A DNA stretch of 64,000 nt from CAVSMC01 sp963728935 (GCA_963728935.1 CAVSMC010000002.1:62001-126000), one strand, 5' to 3'; positions 17,128-26,386 are shown, counted from the first letter of the stretch. Numbers and translations: made by a program. Notes: generated by a model from the sequence alone, not told the origin.

Positions 17128-17451
17128 TCACCTGCGTGTATAGGTCATGGGAGCGCGTCGAACGCGAAGGGATATGATTTCGCCAAGCGCGCCGCGCATG
17201 CGCCTGCCCCAAAGCTGACATCGTAGGGATAGTGCAACGAGCAGGGCAGCGAAAATGAGGACACTCGCCAGCGCAACGCCGATCACACTCGCGCTGAAGA
17301 CCACAATGCCGAATCTCCATCGCCGCAACCGACTTGAACCGCGCGGGGCTGGTGCGACATCCCAATGTCCGTCCCGCCATTCGTATGTTCGTCGACGACG
17401 ATGCGCGATTCCCCGATGGGGATGGCTGGTTTCCAAGATCATCTTCCTCAT
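17128..17451 (-). CDS. Hypothetical single-pass membrane protein
   Basis: 107 residues with a basic N-terminal half and one strong hydrophobic helix (FGIVVFSASVIGVALASVLIFAALLVAL, about residues 48-75), then a short basic tail. No family recognised. The segment YEWRDGHWDVAP resembles the cytoplasmic stub of small stress-related membrane proteins. The gene pairs by orientation with the small protein at 16879-17088. Confidence 0.4.
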   Translation of the reverse strand: MRKMILETSHPHRGIAHRRRRTYEWRDGHWDVAPAPRGSSRLRRWRFGIVVFSASVIGVALASVLIFAALLVALSLRCQLWGRRMRGALGEIISLRVRRAPMTYTRR

Positions 17452-17686
17452 GAGTTCCGGTGCGCGGAGCGTGCCAGCAGATCATTAAGGAAGACTTAAG
17501 GTCGTCGAGCCTTCCGCCGATCGTCCCCGGGTATGATGGAGCTCGCCGATGAACCATCGCCCTTCCCGCGTCGAAGAGCCGCGCTCCACCGACACCGATG
17601 CATCGCCCGCCTGAACACCGCCAGCCGCACGACCATGTGTGCGCGCAGATCCACCTCGTCGACGAAATGCGATCGGCGGCACGTTG

Positions 17687-18058
17687 ATGCCCTCTGATCC
17701 GAGGGTCTTCTTCGCCGCCGAGCGCACGCTACTCGCTTGGGTGCGCACCGGGCTTACCGTGATGGCGTTCGGCTTCGTAGTCGCTCGTTTCGGCCTCTTC
17801 CTCCGGCTGCTGTCGTTGCAGGCGGGATCGAATCATGTCATCACGTCGACCCACAACGCTTTCTCCAACGCAGTCGGCGTCGCCCTGGTGCTGATCGGCG
17901 TCGCATGCATGCTGCTTGGCGCGATCCAGCATGGCAGCTACGTGCGCACGCTTCCTCCACAGGACGTGCCGCGCACACACCGAGCGATCTATCCAATTTC
18001 GTTATCGCTGATGCTCGCTGCGCTCGGCCTCGCGCTGGCCGTGTACCTTACGATCTAG
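17687..18058 (+). CDS. YidH/DUF202 family inner membrane protein
   Basis: About 123 residues with three transmembrane helices. The family signature is at the start: DPRVFFAAERTLLAWVRTGLTVMAFGFVVARFG. Then AFSNAVGVALVLIGVACMLLGAIQH and the last helix YPISLSLMLAALGLALAVYLTI. Function unknown; the relatives YidH and YidG are small membrane proteins. The ATG at 17687 is preferred over 17639 because the family begins just there. Confidence 0.85.
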   Translation: MPSDPRVFFAAERTLLAWVRTGLTVMAFGFVVARFGLFLRLLSLQAGSNHVITSTHNAFSNAVGVALVLIGVACMLLGAIQHGSYVRTLPPQDVPRTHRAIYPISLSLMLAALGLALAVYLTI

Positions 18059-18145
18059 CGACCTCGGAAGAAGGCGCGTGACAACGGCGAACCGATCCAC
18101 CGAGGCGGAAACGGTGTTGGGGCCGTCCCGGATCGATCGAGGGCC

Positions 18146-19198
18146 TCACGGCGTATCGAGGCTGCCGAATGCCTTGGGATAGGTGACAACGCCCCACGGC
18201 AGCCTGATTCCGGCAATGACTTTTTCAGGCTTGTAACTGGTCGCGTCGATGACGCGCACGTCATTCGAGCGCCCGCACGCCGCAATGATCTTCGTGTCGT
18301 CGGGTGTAAAGCTGAAATGCCAGCAGCGGTCACCCAGCGGTACGGTTGCGACCGGAGACAGCGTCCGAGCATCGAACACCTGCAGAACCTTGGAGCGGGC
18401 GGCCGCGATCAGGATGCGCTTGCCGGCGCGATCAAAGCTGACCCCATACGGCCCCTGATCCGTAGGAACCGACTTGATGAAATTGAAGTTTGGATCGAAC
18501 ACGACAAAATTGTTCGAGTTCTCCATGGTTACTACGTAGGTTCGACCATCGGGTGAAATCTTCACGCCGCGCGGCCGACTTCCGTACGGCTTGACGTTGA
18601 CGGTCTTGATCGCGTTACCCGAGGCCTTGTCGTAGAGCGCCACTGTGTCGTTTCCCTCGTTGGCGACGACGATGTATTTGCCGTCCGGCGAGAATTCGAT
18701 GCCTTCCGTCTCTCTGCCCCCGGTTAGGAAGCTTGTCGCAGTGCCCTTTTGAAGATCGACGGCCGCCACCTCGGCAGGTGACCCGCCCTCTTCTTTCTTG
18801 TCGTCCTTCTTGGGCGGACCGCCGACCACCGACGGCTCGTACGTAACGTATGCGATTCTTCCATCGGGTTGAATGCGCATGAACTCGGGATTCTTGCCCA
18901 CCGGAATGCGTCTTATGACATTGAAGGTTGCGGTATCGATTACCGAGACGTCGTCCGTTCCCTGGTTCGCAGTTAACAAGTACTTGCCATCCGGCGTAAT
19001 CCCCAAGCCGCGCGGCCCTTTGCCGCCGACGTCGATGTCCTTGATCCGCTCGAGGCGTGCCAGATCGATCATGGTGACTCCGGCCGGCGTGCTTACATAG
19101 GCCACGTTCTGGGGGACGGTGCCCCAAGCCGTATGGAATGCGGCGCCGTAGAGCACGGCGATCGCACCCAGAGCGTTGTAGACTGCTCGGCTGATCAT
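18146..19198 (-). CDS. Exported YVTN-type beta-propeller protein
   Basis: About 350 residues from the ATG at 19198, preceded by GGAGTGGAAATC. A signal peptide (MISRAVYNALGAIAVLYGAAF) is followed by seven or so blade repeats: TPAGVTMIDLARLERIKDIDVGGKGPRGLGITPDGKYLLTANQGTDDVSVIDTATFNVI, then IVVANEGNDTVALYDKASGNAIKTV and similar. The repeats have the P-D-G-K-Y..V.N pattern of YVTN propellers. A charged insert KKDDKKEEGG interrupts one loop. Such proteins bind redox cofactors or protein partners in the periplasm; no catalytic residue can be named. Confidence 0.8.
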   Translation of the reverse strand: MISRAVYNALGAIAVLYGAAFHTAWGTVPQNVAYVSTPAGVTMIDLARLERIKDIDVGGKGPRGLGITPDGKYLLTANQGTDDVSVIDTATFNVIRRIPVGKNPEFMRIQPDGRIAYVTYEPSVVGGPPKKDDKKEEGGSPAEVAAVDLQKGTATSFLTGGRETEGIEFSPDGKYIVVANEGNDTVALYDKASGNAIKTVNVKPYGSRPRGVKISPDGRTYVVTMENSNNFVVFDPNFNFIKSVPTDQGPYGVSFDRAGKRILIAAARSKVLQVFDARTLSPVATVPLGDRCWHFSFTPDDTKIIAACGRSNDVRVIDATSYKPEKVIAGIRLPWGVVTYPKAFGSLDTP

Positions 19199-19726
19199 GA
19201 TTTCCACTCCTTCGAATCGACGCCTAAAACCGAGCGCGCGCATTGCCGACGCAATTCGGTTGGCCGGGCGGGCCATGCGCGGGCATCGGACATGTCCCCG
19301 GTACTGAGTCGCTACGCATCACCGTCTTGAGCCGCTACGGAAACCTCGTGTCTAAGACCGGAACAGGGGTTGGTGCGTTTCAGGTGGCCCGGTTCGCCGC
19401 CGTTCAGCACGACATTACCGATTTCTAACCTCGTTGTCAGCTTGGCGCTGCGACGCAGGTGGCGAATCACGAGAACCCTTCAGGCCGTTCGGCGAGGACG
19501 AAGGCGCCGCCGATCGAACCGGGCGAGCCACGTCGCGTATGCAACTGGCAAGCCGCTCGTCCTTGTCGTGGAAGTGCGTTCCGTGACAGCTTCGTCGCGT
19601 GATCGATGCCGGCGCGGACCCAACCCAAGTTGCTTAAGCGCCGTTTCGTCCTGAACCGAGGCCGTATTGACGCGGATCAAGTTTATCTGTGTCCGTATAT
19701 ATAACGTTTGCGCTATATTGTGACCT
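19199..19726. other. Spacer with the arsR control region and a small tandem repeat
   Basis: 528 bp between divergent genes. An imperfect direct repeat with a 24-bp period begins TGAGTCGCTACG (19304) and TGAGCCGCTACG (19328). The right end carries the ArsR operator at 19698-19719. The frames between are Arg-rich shadows. Confidence 0.45.
19698..19719. promoter_or_regulatory. ArsR operator candidate and overlapping promoter
   Basis: TATATAACG-TTTG-CGCTATATT is a 9-4-9 inverted repeat with 7 of 9 bases pairing, ending 7 bases before the GTG start of the arsR-like gene. ArsR/SmtB repressors bind AT-rich imperfect dyads of this size at their own promoters. TATATA or TATATT could serve as the -10 box, so bound repressor would block transcription. 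Confidence 0.6.
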
Positions 19727-20071
19727 GTGAACCCGAACATCGACCTCCTCGGCGATTCAACGCGGCGTTGCATGCTGGCCCTGCTTGCCGTTGAAGGAGA
19801 AGTCTGCGTATGCGAATTCGTTGCTGCGCTGGAAGATCTGCAGCCGAGTGTGTCCAGGCACCTCGCTTTGCTGCGTGAGGGAGGCTGGATCGCGTCCCGC
19901 CGCGAGGGCACGTGGATGCACTATCGATTGGCGCGCCTGCCCAAGTGGTCCCGCACGCTGCTCGACGCGCTGGTTGGCGGTGGAGTGCCGCCAGAGATCC
20001 TCCGGGATCTGAGAAAGCGCCTTGCTGCGTTCCCGGGTCGGCCGCCGCGTGCCATCGGGCGAGTCGCATGA
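19727..20071 (+). CDS. arsR: ArsR/SmtB family metalloregulator
   Basis: 114 residues from a GTG start. A winged helix-turn-helix is seen: LLGDSTRRCMLALLAVEGEVCVCEFVAALEDLQPSVSRHLALLREGGWIASRREGTWMHYRL. The VCVCEF motif in the third helix matches the ELCVCDL arsenic/antimony site of ArsR, with two cysteines that bind As(III). It represses its own operon until metalloid binds. It overlaps the following permease gene by four bases (ATGA). The symbol follows the motif; the true inducer could also be an organoarsenical. Confidence 0.85.
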   Translation: MNPNIDLLGDSTRRCMLALLAVEGEVCVCEFVAALEDLQPSVSRHLALLREGGWIASRREGTWMHYRLARLPKWSRTLLDALVGGGVPPEILRDLRKRLAAFPGRPPRAIGRVA

Positions 20072-21102
20072 ACGCAGTCCTCACGCTTCCCAATCAACGA
20101 CCTCGGCTTTTCCTGCTTGTCGCAGCCGCGCTCTGGTTCGTCGCCTTTCAGGCGTTGACGCCGGTATCGGAAACGCTGACGGCGTCGCTGCCCGTGGATC
20201 GCGACAGCCCGCTCGGCCGCGCGCTGCAGTTTTTCTTCTACGACGCGCCAAAGGTGCTGCTGCTGCTCGCCGGCGTCGTGTTCGTCATGGGCATGGTCAA
20301 TTCCTACTTCACGCCGGAGCGAACGCGTGCCCTGCTCGCAGGCCGCGCCGAGGGCGTGGGCAACGTGCTGGCGGCGTCGCTCGGCGTCGTCACCCCGTTC
20401 TGCTCCTGTTCAGCGGTGCCGCTGTTCATCGGCTTCGTGCAGGCGGGAGTGCCGCTCGGCATCACCTTCTCGTTCCTGATTTCGGCGCCGATGGTCAACG
20501 AGGTCGCGCTCGCGCTGCTGCTTGGACTCTTCGGATGGAAGATCGCCGGACTCTATCTGGCCCTCGGCCTCGCAGTGGCGATCGTGTCGGGCTGGGTGAT
20601 CGGGCGGCTGCACATGGAGGCGTACCTCGAAGACTGGGTCAGGAACATGCCGCGCCTCAGGGTAGCGGTTGGCGCCGATGCGGTCACTCTGGCCGAGCGC
20701 GTTCAGGCCGGCTTTGCGTCGGTGCACGAGATCGTCGGCAGGGTCTGGCCTTACGTCGTCGCGGGGATTGCCATCGGCGCCGCCATCCACGGCTATGTGC
20801 CCGAGGACTTCATGGCCGGCCTGATGGGCAAGGAGATCTGGTGGTCGGTGCCGGTCGCCGTGCTGATGGGCGTACCGATGTACTCGAACGCCGCGGGCAT
20901 CATTCCCATCGTCGAGGCGTTGTTGGCCAAGGGGGCCGCGCTCGGCACCGTACTGGCATTCATGATGAGCGTCATCGCGCTGTCGCTGCCAGAGATGGTC
21001 ATTCTGCGCAAGGTCCTCAAGATGCGGCTCATCGCCACCTTTGCCGCCGTCGTCGCGAGCGGCATCCTGCTGGTGGGCTACGTGTTCAACGCCGTGCTAT
21101 AG
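20068..21102 (+). CDS. Permease of the ArsP / YraQ (DUF318) family
   Basis: About 344 residues with eight or more transmembrane helices in two similar halves. The motif TPFCSCSAVPLFIGF (about residue 110) and its second-half counterpart VPMYSNAAGIIPIVEALLAKG are family hallmarks; the CSC cysteines are used by ArsP to carry trivalent organoarsenicals such as methylarsenite out of the cell. The start ATG at 20068 overlaps the arsR stop. With ArsR upstream and a thioredoxin-like protein downstream, a role in arsenical or metalloid efflux is likely. Confidence 0.85.
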   Translation: MNAVLTLPNQRPRLFLLVAAALWFVAFQALTPVSETLTASLPVDRDSPLGRALQFFFYDAPKVLLLLAGVVFVMGMVNSYFTPERTRALLAGRAEGVGNVLAASLGVVTPFCSCSAVPLFIGFVQAGVPLGITFSFLISAPMVNEVALALLLGLFGWKIAGLYLALGLAVAIVSGWVIGRLHMEAYLEDWVRNMPRLRVAVGADAVTLAERVQAGFASVHEIVGRVWPYVVAGIAIGAAIHGYVPEDFMAGLMGKEIWWSVPVAVLMGVPMYSNAAGIIPIVEALLAKGAALGTVLAFMMSVIALSLPEMVILRKVLKMRLIATFAAVVASGILLVGYVFNAVL

Positions 21103-21119
21103 ATCAACGGGACAACGTA

Positions 21120-21398
21120 ATGAGAGCGATCAAGGTATTGGGAACAGGGTGCGCAAACTGCCGTACGACGACCCAGCGTGTCGAGCAGGTTGCGAAGGAA
21201 CTTGGGGTGGCGATCACGGTGGAGAAGGTCGAAGCGATCCAGGACATCATGGGCTATGGAATCCTGTCCACGCCCGGCGTCGTCGTCGACGGCAGGGTCG
21301 TGCACTCGGGCGGGGTGCCGACCCGCGAGAGAATCGCCGGCTGGCTCACCGGGAACGTGGAACCCGCAGCGGACGGACGCCCCACCGATTGCCGCTAG
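21120..21398 (+). CDS. Small thioredoxin-like redox-active disulfide protein
   Basis: 92 residues. A glutaredoxin/thioredoxin-3-like fold: MRAIKVLGTGCANCRTTTQRV with the active site CANC, then EKVEAIQDIMGYGILSTPGVVVDGRVVHSGG with the cis-proline TPGVVVDG. This protein type is commonly encoded behind ArsP/YraQ-type permeases and probably reduces the substrate or the permease cysteines. It lies 17 bp downstream of the permease gene and ends the operon. Confidence 0.85.
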   Translation: MRAIKVLGTGCANCRTTTQRVEQVAKELGVAITVEKVEAIQDIMGYGILSTPGVVVDGRVVHSGGVPTRERIAGWLTGNVEPAADGRPTDCR

Positions 21399-21609
21399 CT
21401 TAAGATGCGGCGGTAGCTGATCCTCGCGTGGACGCGGGCGCGTACGACGCCTGGTACGAATTGCGCGTGACTCGTCGGCGCTTCGCGGTCGGGCTGCTGC
21501 ATCGGCGCAGTCGTCGGTACGTGCGGAAAGGGCGCGACGGCGGCAAGGGCGCGTACCAGGGCGCGCACTGGCACACAAGCGAGGAGATTCGCGCGCTGCT
21601 CGACGGATT

Positions 21610-21935
21610 GTCGGCGGCGAACCGAACGTCGCCAGCTCGCTGCAGGACCTACTGGCGGCAAGATGCAGCGCGTCGGCAAAGTCGATCCCATTACGACACG
21701 GCTCAGCGCTGCTGCAATCTCGTCGCGGTCCTCCACAGTGATTTCCGGCGACGCGATCAGGTGCTCAAGACATCACCTTCTCTGCCGGCTGATCGGCGAC
21801 ATACCGCAACCCCCATCCAAGTTCCAAGATCACGGTCTTAGGGACGAATGCGTTGCCCGGCTGAAAGCAAGTCGGCAGAGGTCATGGCGAGCGAGGATGT
21901 TCGTGTCGACGGCGAGCACGCTTTGCCGCTTTCTT
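21610..21935 (-). pseudogene. Degraded PIN-domain (VapC-like) toxin gene
   Basis: Reading the minus strand in changing frames recovers the landmarks of a VapC-type ribonuclease in order: LAVDTNILAR (N-terminal strand with the first acidic residue), then KTVILELGWGLRYVADQP (the ETEWVLR-like helix), then EITVEDRDEIAAAL, then GIDFADALHLAASRSC (the DFADALHLA motif with catalytic acids) and ELATF. At least two frameshifts and an internal deletion separate them. No antitoxin gene was recognised upstream. It cannot give a functional toxin. Confidence 0.65.
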
Positions 21936-22061
21936 CATCGTGGAAATTGCGCCTTCGCCGCCTCGGCAAGATCAACACCGGTGAGCACGACATGCGGCCG
22001 ACCGCCGCATTGCGCTGCGTACGGCGTCGCCGGGTGCAACCCCCCCGCGCCCATTCTCAAA

Positions 22062-22283
22062 TTAGCGGAATTCTGCGAGTTCAGGGTCGGCAACGGCTTG
22101 CAGCGGGAGGCCACATACAGCACGCCTTTTGGCGCTTTTGGCACCTTCCTGCACGACATCCGTCCTTTTCACCTCGACGAACAGCGTTTCGTACTGACGC
22201 TCGGCAGTCGTGGTCGGTTCCACGGCACGAGCGATCGCGGAGCCGAGAATCAAAGCGATGAGCGGGACCAGGACGCGCATCAT
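22062..22283 (-). CDS. Possible small exported protein
   Basis: About 73 residues from the ATG at 22283, with GAGGA six bases before it. MMRVLVPLIALILGSAIARAVE looks like a signal peptide, followed by about 50 residues (EPTTTAERQYETLFVEVKRTD) of no known family. It could be a real small periplasmic protein or the start of a broken gene. Confidence 0.35.
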   Translation of the reverse strand: MMRVLVPLIALILGSAIARAVEPTTTAERQYETLFVEVKRTDVVQEGAKSAKRRAVCGLPLQAVADPELAEFR

Positions 22284-22620
22284 CGAGTCCTCATCATTTC
22301 CCCATTTCGCTTCGGACTGTTCGATTCTCTGCGCAAGCTGCGATGCGTGAAAGGGGCCCGATGCGATCGACCCGCTTGCGCCTTCGGAGTGCGGTCGCGC
22401 AAGTGCTTCGGGCAACGCTCTCGGCGGACGTCGACAAATGCTGTAAGGGCGCTTGATCGAATCCGACTAACGGACGCGGACCGCGAGGCGGCTCCGCGTC
22501 GGGTGCGCACAAAGCGGTGTTCGAGCGCCTCAAGTGGCGATGCCGCGTATCGGCCCTGGGCTTCTGCGCGAGGACTCCCGCATACGCGAATCGTGAGCAA
22601 TTCTGTCAAGGAGAATGGAG

Positions 22621-23730
22621 ATGATTCAAAGAATCACGTCGCTGGCAACCATTACCGCGCTCTTCGCCTTTTCGGCGACCGCCAGTTTGGCCGGACCACC
22701 GCCAAGCGTCGAAGCCAAGCATGATCACCCGACGTTGGCTGTGACCATGACCAATGATCCGGCATCCAACAGGATCCAAGTCTATGATGCGTCGACGCTC
22801 ATCCTGCTTCAAACGTTGTCGACCAACGGGGCCGGTGGAGTGTCCGGAAACGCCCGGGGTGTTCGGCAGTTCAACGGGAAGCTATTCGCGGCCGTCAATA
22901 ACGGCTCCAACACCGTCGCGATCTACCGGCGCGACGGTAACCGTCTGAAATTCGATCGCGTCGTGACCACCACAAGTGCACCCGTAAGCATCGATTTCGG
23001 CAACGGCCACATGTACGTTGCCGGCGCCACGACGGTGGATTCATTCGTGATTCACGGAAACAGAGTTGGGTCGATGGACGGCACCGCTCCACTTCGATTG
23101 GTCGGGGGAGGCGTACCTCCCAACGGCAGTACGGCGCAAGTCGGGGTCGTTGACACGGAGAGTCTGCTGGTAACCTTGAAGACCGATCCCACACCCGGGA
23201 CGGTTGACGTCGTTGCGCTTCACAACGGAGCCATTACGGGTGCGGTCCCGACCGCGGTTTCGGCCCCCGATGGGACTCTCACGCCGTTTGGCTTCTCCGT
23301 CTACCCCGATGGCAGCGCTGTCATCACGTTGGCACATTCTAGCCAGGATGGGCTGTTCCGAGACGGCGCGTTTACTTCGGTGATCAACGCCGGCCAGGCT
23401 GCCCCTTGCTGGATTACCCGCACCGGGAAGTACTTGTTCACCGCCAATACGGGCAGCCACACGATCAGTCGTTTGCTTGGCACCGGAAACAACATTTTCG
23501 TGGACAGCTTGGTCGCCGCAGACATTCCAACCGGGGGCGCGCCAACGGATATCGACGCGGACGGTGATGTACTAGGGGTAATCGATCACGGTTCCGGAGC
23601 GTCTCACCTGTCATTGTTCACAGTGAACGACTTCGGCGAGCTGTCCGATGGCGCCTCAATCAACCTGGCCGCGGCAAACGCGAACGGCATCGCCATCATG
23701 TCTCCATCAGGCGCCATCGACGAGGACTGA
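22621..23730 (+). CDS. Exported lactonase-like beta-propeller protein
   Basis: About 369 residues with a signal peptide (MIQRITSLATITALFAFSATASLA). The mature part is a seven-blade propeller with repeats such as RIQVYDASTLILLQTLST, VNNGSNTVAIYRRDGN, GKYLFTANTGSHTISR and TPFGFSVYPDGSAVITLAHSS, resembling the lactonase (Pgl/YbhE-like) family. The mature protein is extracellular or periplasmic, so a metabolic 6-phosphogluconolactonase role is unlikely. Start: AAGGAG at 22608-22613 sits seven bases before the ATG at 22621; the ATG at 22615 would be too close. Confidence 0.75.
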   Translation: MIQRITSLATITALFAFSATASLAGPPPSVEAKHDHPTLAVTMTNDPASNRIQVYDASTLILLQTLSTNGAGGVSGNARGVRQFNGKLFAAVNNGSNTVAIYRRDGNRLKFDRVVTTTSAPVSIDFGNGHMYVAGATTVDSFVIHGNRVGSMDGTAPLRLVGGGVPPNGSTAQVGVVDTESLLVTLKTDPTPGTVDVVALHNGAITGAVPTAVSAPDGTLTPFGFSVYPDGSAVITLAHSSQDGLFRDGAFTSVINAGQAAPCWITRTGKYLFTANTGSHTISRLLGTGNNIFVDSLVAADIPTGGAPTDIDADGDVLGVIDHGSGASHLSLFTVNDFGELSDGASINLAAANANGIAIMSPSGAIDED

Positions 23731-23973
23731 AACCCGAAAGAGAGGCTATCAATTCGCGGGCCGACGCTGGTCGGCCCATCCTGGCTGCGCCACCTCGCGA
23801 TCACGCGACCGAATCACATATGGGCCGCCGACATTCCTACATTTCGATGGCGCGCGGCTTCGAGCGTCTCGTTGCGGTCGCAAACTCCGCAACGCGGCGC
23901 GTACCCGCCTGGCGCTTGTGATTTTGTGCCTCGCGCGCCGCCATCGGCCGCTCCAAGGTCTTCGACACCCTGG

Positions 23974-25152
23974 TCACGCAGCCAGGTACTCCGGCAGATC
24001 GAGATCGTCGCGTAGTGACCGCGCCAGCAACCGCTTGGTAAGGAACGGGATCGACAGCGCGTCGACGGCGAGGTTACGCATTTTGAGGGTGAGCACGCTC
24101 TCCGGTGCGAAGAACCCACGGAACCGTAAGGCCGCCTTCTGCTTCGCGGTCACAAACGAGCGCAGCCGCGCTTCGTACGCGGCGAAGGCTCGCGCGAAAT
24201 CGCCACCGGTTCGATGAAGCTCTCCGGCGAGCACATAAGCCTCGGTCATTGCGAGCCCGGTGCCCTCTCCGGCGAGAAGCGATGGGCAGGCTGCGGCGTC
24301 GCCGACCAGGCCGACGCAGCTCGAGGTCCAGCGTGGGAGGTGGATTTGGCTGACGCGGTCGAAGTAAACCTCGTCGACGTTGTCCATGGCATCGAGGATT
24401 TCGGGAACCTCCCAGTTGATGTCCCCGAACGCGCGCCGTAGGGCGGCTTTCTGCTGATCCCGCGGCGGATCGCCGCCGATGAGCTCCGTCCGGCATATGA
24501 GCAACACCAATGTCTCGTCGTTGCGCAGCGCCACGCGCGCGACTTGGCGCTTGGGCACCGTGTGCGAAACGTAGGTCAGCTCGTCGCGGCGCGGATAGCC
24601 CGCGATGCGAAACGCCGCTGCGTAGCAGCCCAGGGATTTTTCGAATTGCGCTTCGGGGCCGAATACCAGCTCCCGCACCTGCGAGTGAAGCCCGTCGGCG
24701 CCGACCACGAGATCGAAGCGCTCCCGCCGTCCGTCCGAGAAAGTAGCGACCGCTCCAGCATCGTTTTGCTCGATCGCGGCGATTGACACGCCGAAGTGGG
24801 CCGGGATGCCGTCGCAGGCGCCGAACAGCGCGGCCGCGAGATCCGCCCGCGCGAGGCTGATAAAGCGGCCCTGTAACAACTCGCGCATAGGCGCCAATTC
24901 CATCTCCGCCTCCTCGCGACCATCGCGATCGACCATACGCATCCTTTCCATTTCGTAGCAGCGTTCCCGTAAGGTCGGGACAAGTCCCATGCGCTCCGCG
25001 ATCTCGTAGCCGAGGCCCCAGAAGTCAATGAGGTAGCCTCCCATGCGGAGAGCCGGAGATTCCTCGAACAGCACGGGCTCGTGGCCTGCCCGTCGCAGCC
25101 AATATGCGAGCGTCGGCCCTGCCACGCCAATCCCGTTGATCGCAACTCTCAT
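23974..25152 (-). CDS. FAD-dependent monooxygenase (PHBH fold)
   Basis: 392 residues, normal length for class A flavoprotein hydroxylases. The N-terminal Rossmann motif is VAINGIGVAGPTLAYWLRRAG with the Glu that binds ribose (LFEES). The DG motif is VVGADGLHSQVR (about 150) and the GD motif is GLVGDAAACPSLLAGEGTGLAM (about 285). These three define the FAD/NADPH-binding monooxygenases that hydroxylate aromatic or polyketide substrates, including the tetracycline-inactivating branch. No neighbouring catabolic genes help to choose a substrate. Confidence 0.85.
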   Translation of the reverse strand: MRVAINGIGVAGPTLAYWLRRAGHEPVLFEESPALRMGGYLIDFWGLGYEIAERMGLVPTLRERCYEMERMRMVDRDGREEAEMELAPMRELLQGRFISLARADLAAALFGACDGIPAHFGVSIAAIEQNDAGAVATFSDGRRERFDLVVGADGLHSQVRELVFGPEAQFEKSLGCYAAAFRIAGYPRRDELTYVSHTVPKRQVARVALRNDETLVLLICRTELIGGDPPRDQQKAALRRAFGDINWEVPEILDAMDNVDEVYFDRVSQIHLPRWTSSCVGLVGDAAACPSLLAGEGTGLAMTEAYVLAGELHRTGGDFARAFAAYEARLRSFVTAKQKAALRFRGFFAPESVLTLKMRNLAVDALSIPFLTKRLLARSLRDDLDLPEYLAA

Positions 25153-26386
25153 GGTTAGCCCGCTTCATTGTCGGCACGCGACAACATCCATCGCCGCGGC
25201 GCGGATCACCTGTGATCAGGGCGCTCTTCGTCGTCCAGGAAAAGCGAGCGAAGGCTCTGGCCGTTGCGTTGAGTAAACGGCAGCGGGGTTTCTTCCGCGG
25301 AGCCTTGAGAATTGCTCGCGTCGCAGATACTCGAGATTCGATCTCCACCCGGACCCGAGAGTTCCAGGAACGCTCGAGCAATGACGGACAATGAGCTTCC
25401 TGGCTCTGCTGACTTAGCTCGCCGACCTAAGCTCCGACTCTTCCCCACAATGCAGAACGTCCAAGACGTCTTGCGTACACGGTCGCGCACGAGCCCGACT
25501 GAATCGAAGTCCTGACGAGGGTGCTCGCCGAGCCGTTGCTCGAAACGACCGAAAATACTGCTGCCCGCCATGACCCATTCGCGGTACAGGTCACTGCCGT
25601 ACGCGATCGTTCCGCGGAGCACGATGACGCCGCTGACCACGCCTAAGGTCAATGCCGTACGCGATGGTGCAGCCGAGTCCGATCACGACGGCGACCGCGC
25701 CGATGATCGCGATAACGGTCAGATGTGACACCGTGCTGCGAAACGATGGGCTGGGGCTGCGCTACGAGATCGTCCTTCCCCGAGCAACCTGGTGTCAAGC
25801 GGCGCTAATGTCGAAGGTTCGTTGTGCCTTGGATCGCACTTAATTATGAGCCGCAATTCGAGAGCATGTTCAGCGAGCGCGCTTGTGGCCGGATCTGCGA
25901 TCTTGATCGCGGGGCGGCGGATCGCCGTCCGATCGCCATCGGGATCGACGAGGTGCCGATTGCGGTCGTCGCGATTCCTTCCTGCAAAAGCATCGAAACG
26001 AGCGCATCGACGATGCGCCGGCTGCTTTGCTCTACGTATCGTGCCAGGTCTGGATCTGATCCGCCGTAAGGCTCGTCGCATCATCGAGCGATATCGGTAG
26101 TTCTGCCCATCGATGCGCTCCACGCAGTTCGCCAACGCGGCGGGCGCACTTGCGGCGCGAGTTAGTTGCGCCTGCGCGCCGCTGCTCATGTCTATGGCTC
26201 CCATCCACTCACAAGATTGTGCGCATTGCTGAGTGCGGCAGACGCGCTCGCTCATATCGAGCTTGCACATCGTCGGACGACCTCGCTTCCAGCCGCGCTG
26301 TCGCGGCGCGGCGGCAGCAAAAGTCGCCGTCACGAAGTGCTCGAAGGGTTGAGCGGACTCGTGACGACGTCCGCTCAACATGCCCG
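25153..26386. other. Long region of decayed sequence
   Basis: 1.23 kb between two leftward genes. A 22-base sequence occurs twice in direct orientation, GGTCACTGCCGTACGCGATCGT (25589-25610) and a copy at 25647-25668 differing at two bases, 58 bp apart; on the minus strand both read as TIAYG(S/I)DL. Around it lie pieces of hydrophobic helix (VIAIIGAVAVVIGLGC) without an intact frame. A second protein-like fragment is at 25960-26189. No intact gene can be supported. Confidence 0.45.
25960..26189 (-). pseudogene. Fragment of an unrecognised, frameshifted gene
   Basis: From an ATG at 26189 the minus strand reads MSSGAQAQLTRAASAPAALA..VERIDG, then in a second frame ELPISLDDATSLTADQIQTWH, then from 26041 in a third frame RYVEQSSRRIVDALVSMLLQEGI. 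Each piece has natural protein composition, unlike the surrounding shadow frames, and they join end to end. No family is recognised. Confidence 0.3.

Larger units (their letters stand above)
21399..22620. other. Long region with degraded DNA and one possible small gene
   Basis: About 1.2 kb between the ars-type operon and the secreted propeller gene. It contains a broken PIN-domain gene on the minus strand (21610-21935) and a possible small exported protein (22062-22283). The remaining frames, for example one from 21428, are Arg-rich and not recognisable. Confidence 0.5.

Noticed and set aside
21428..21600. Start resembling a methyltransferase (AYDAWYE)
   Set aside because: The seven-residue likeness is not followed by any SAM-binding motif; probably chance.
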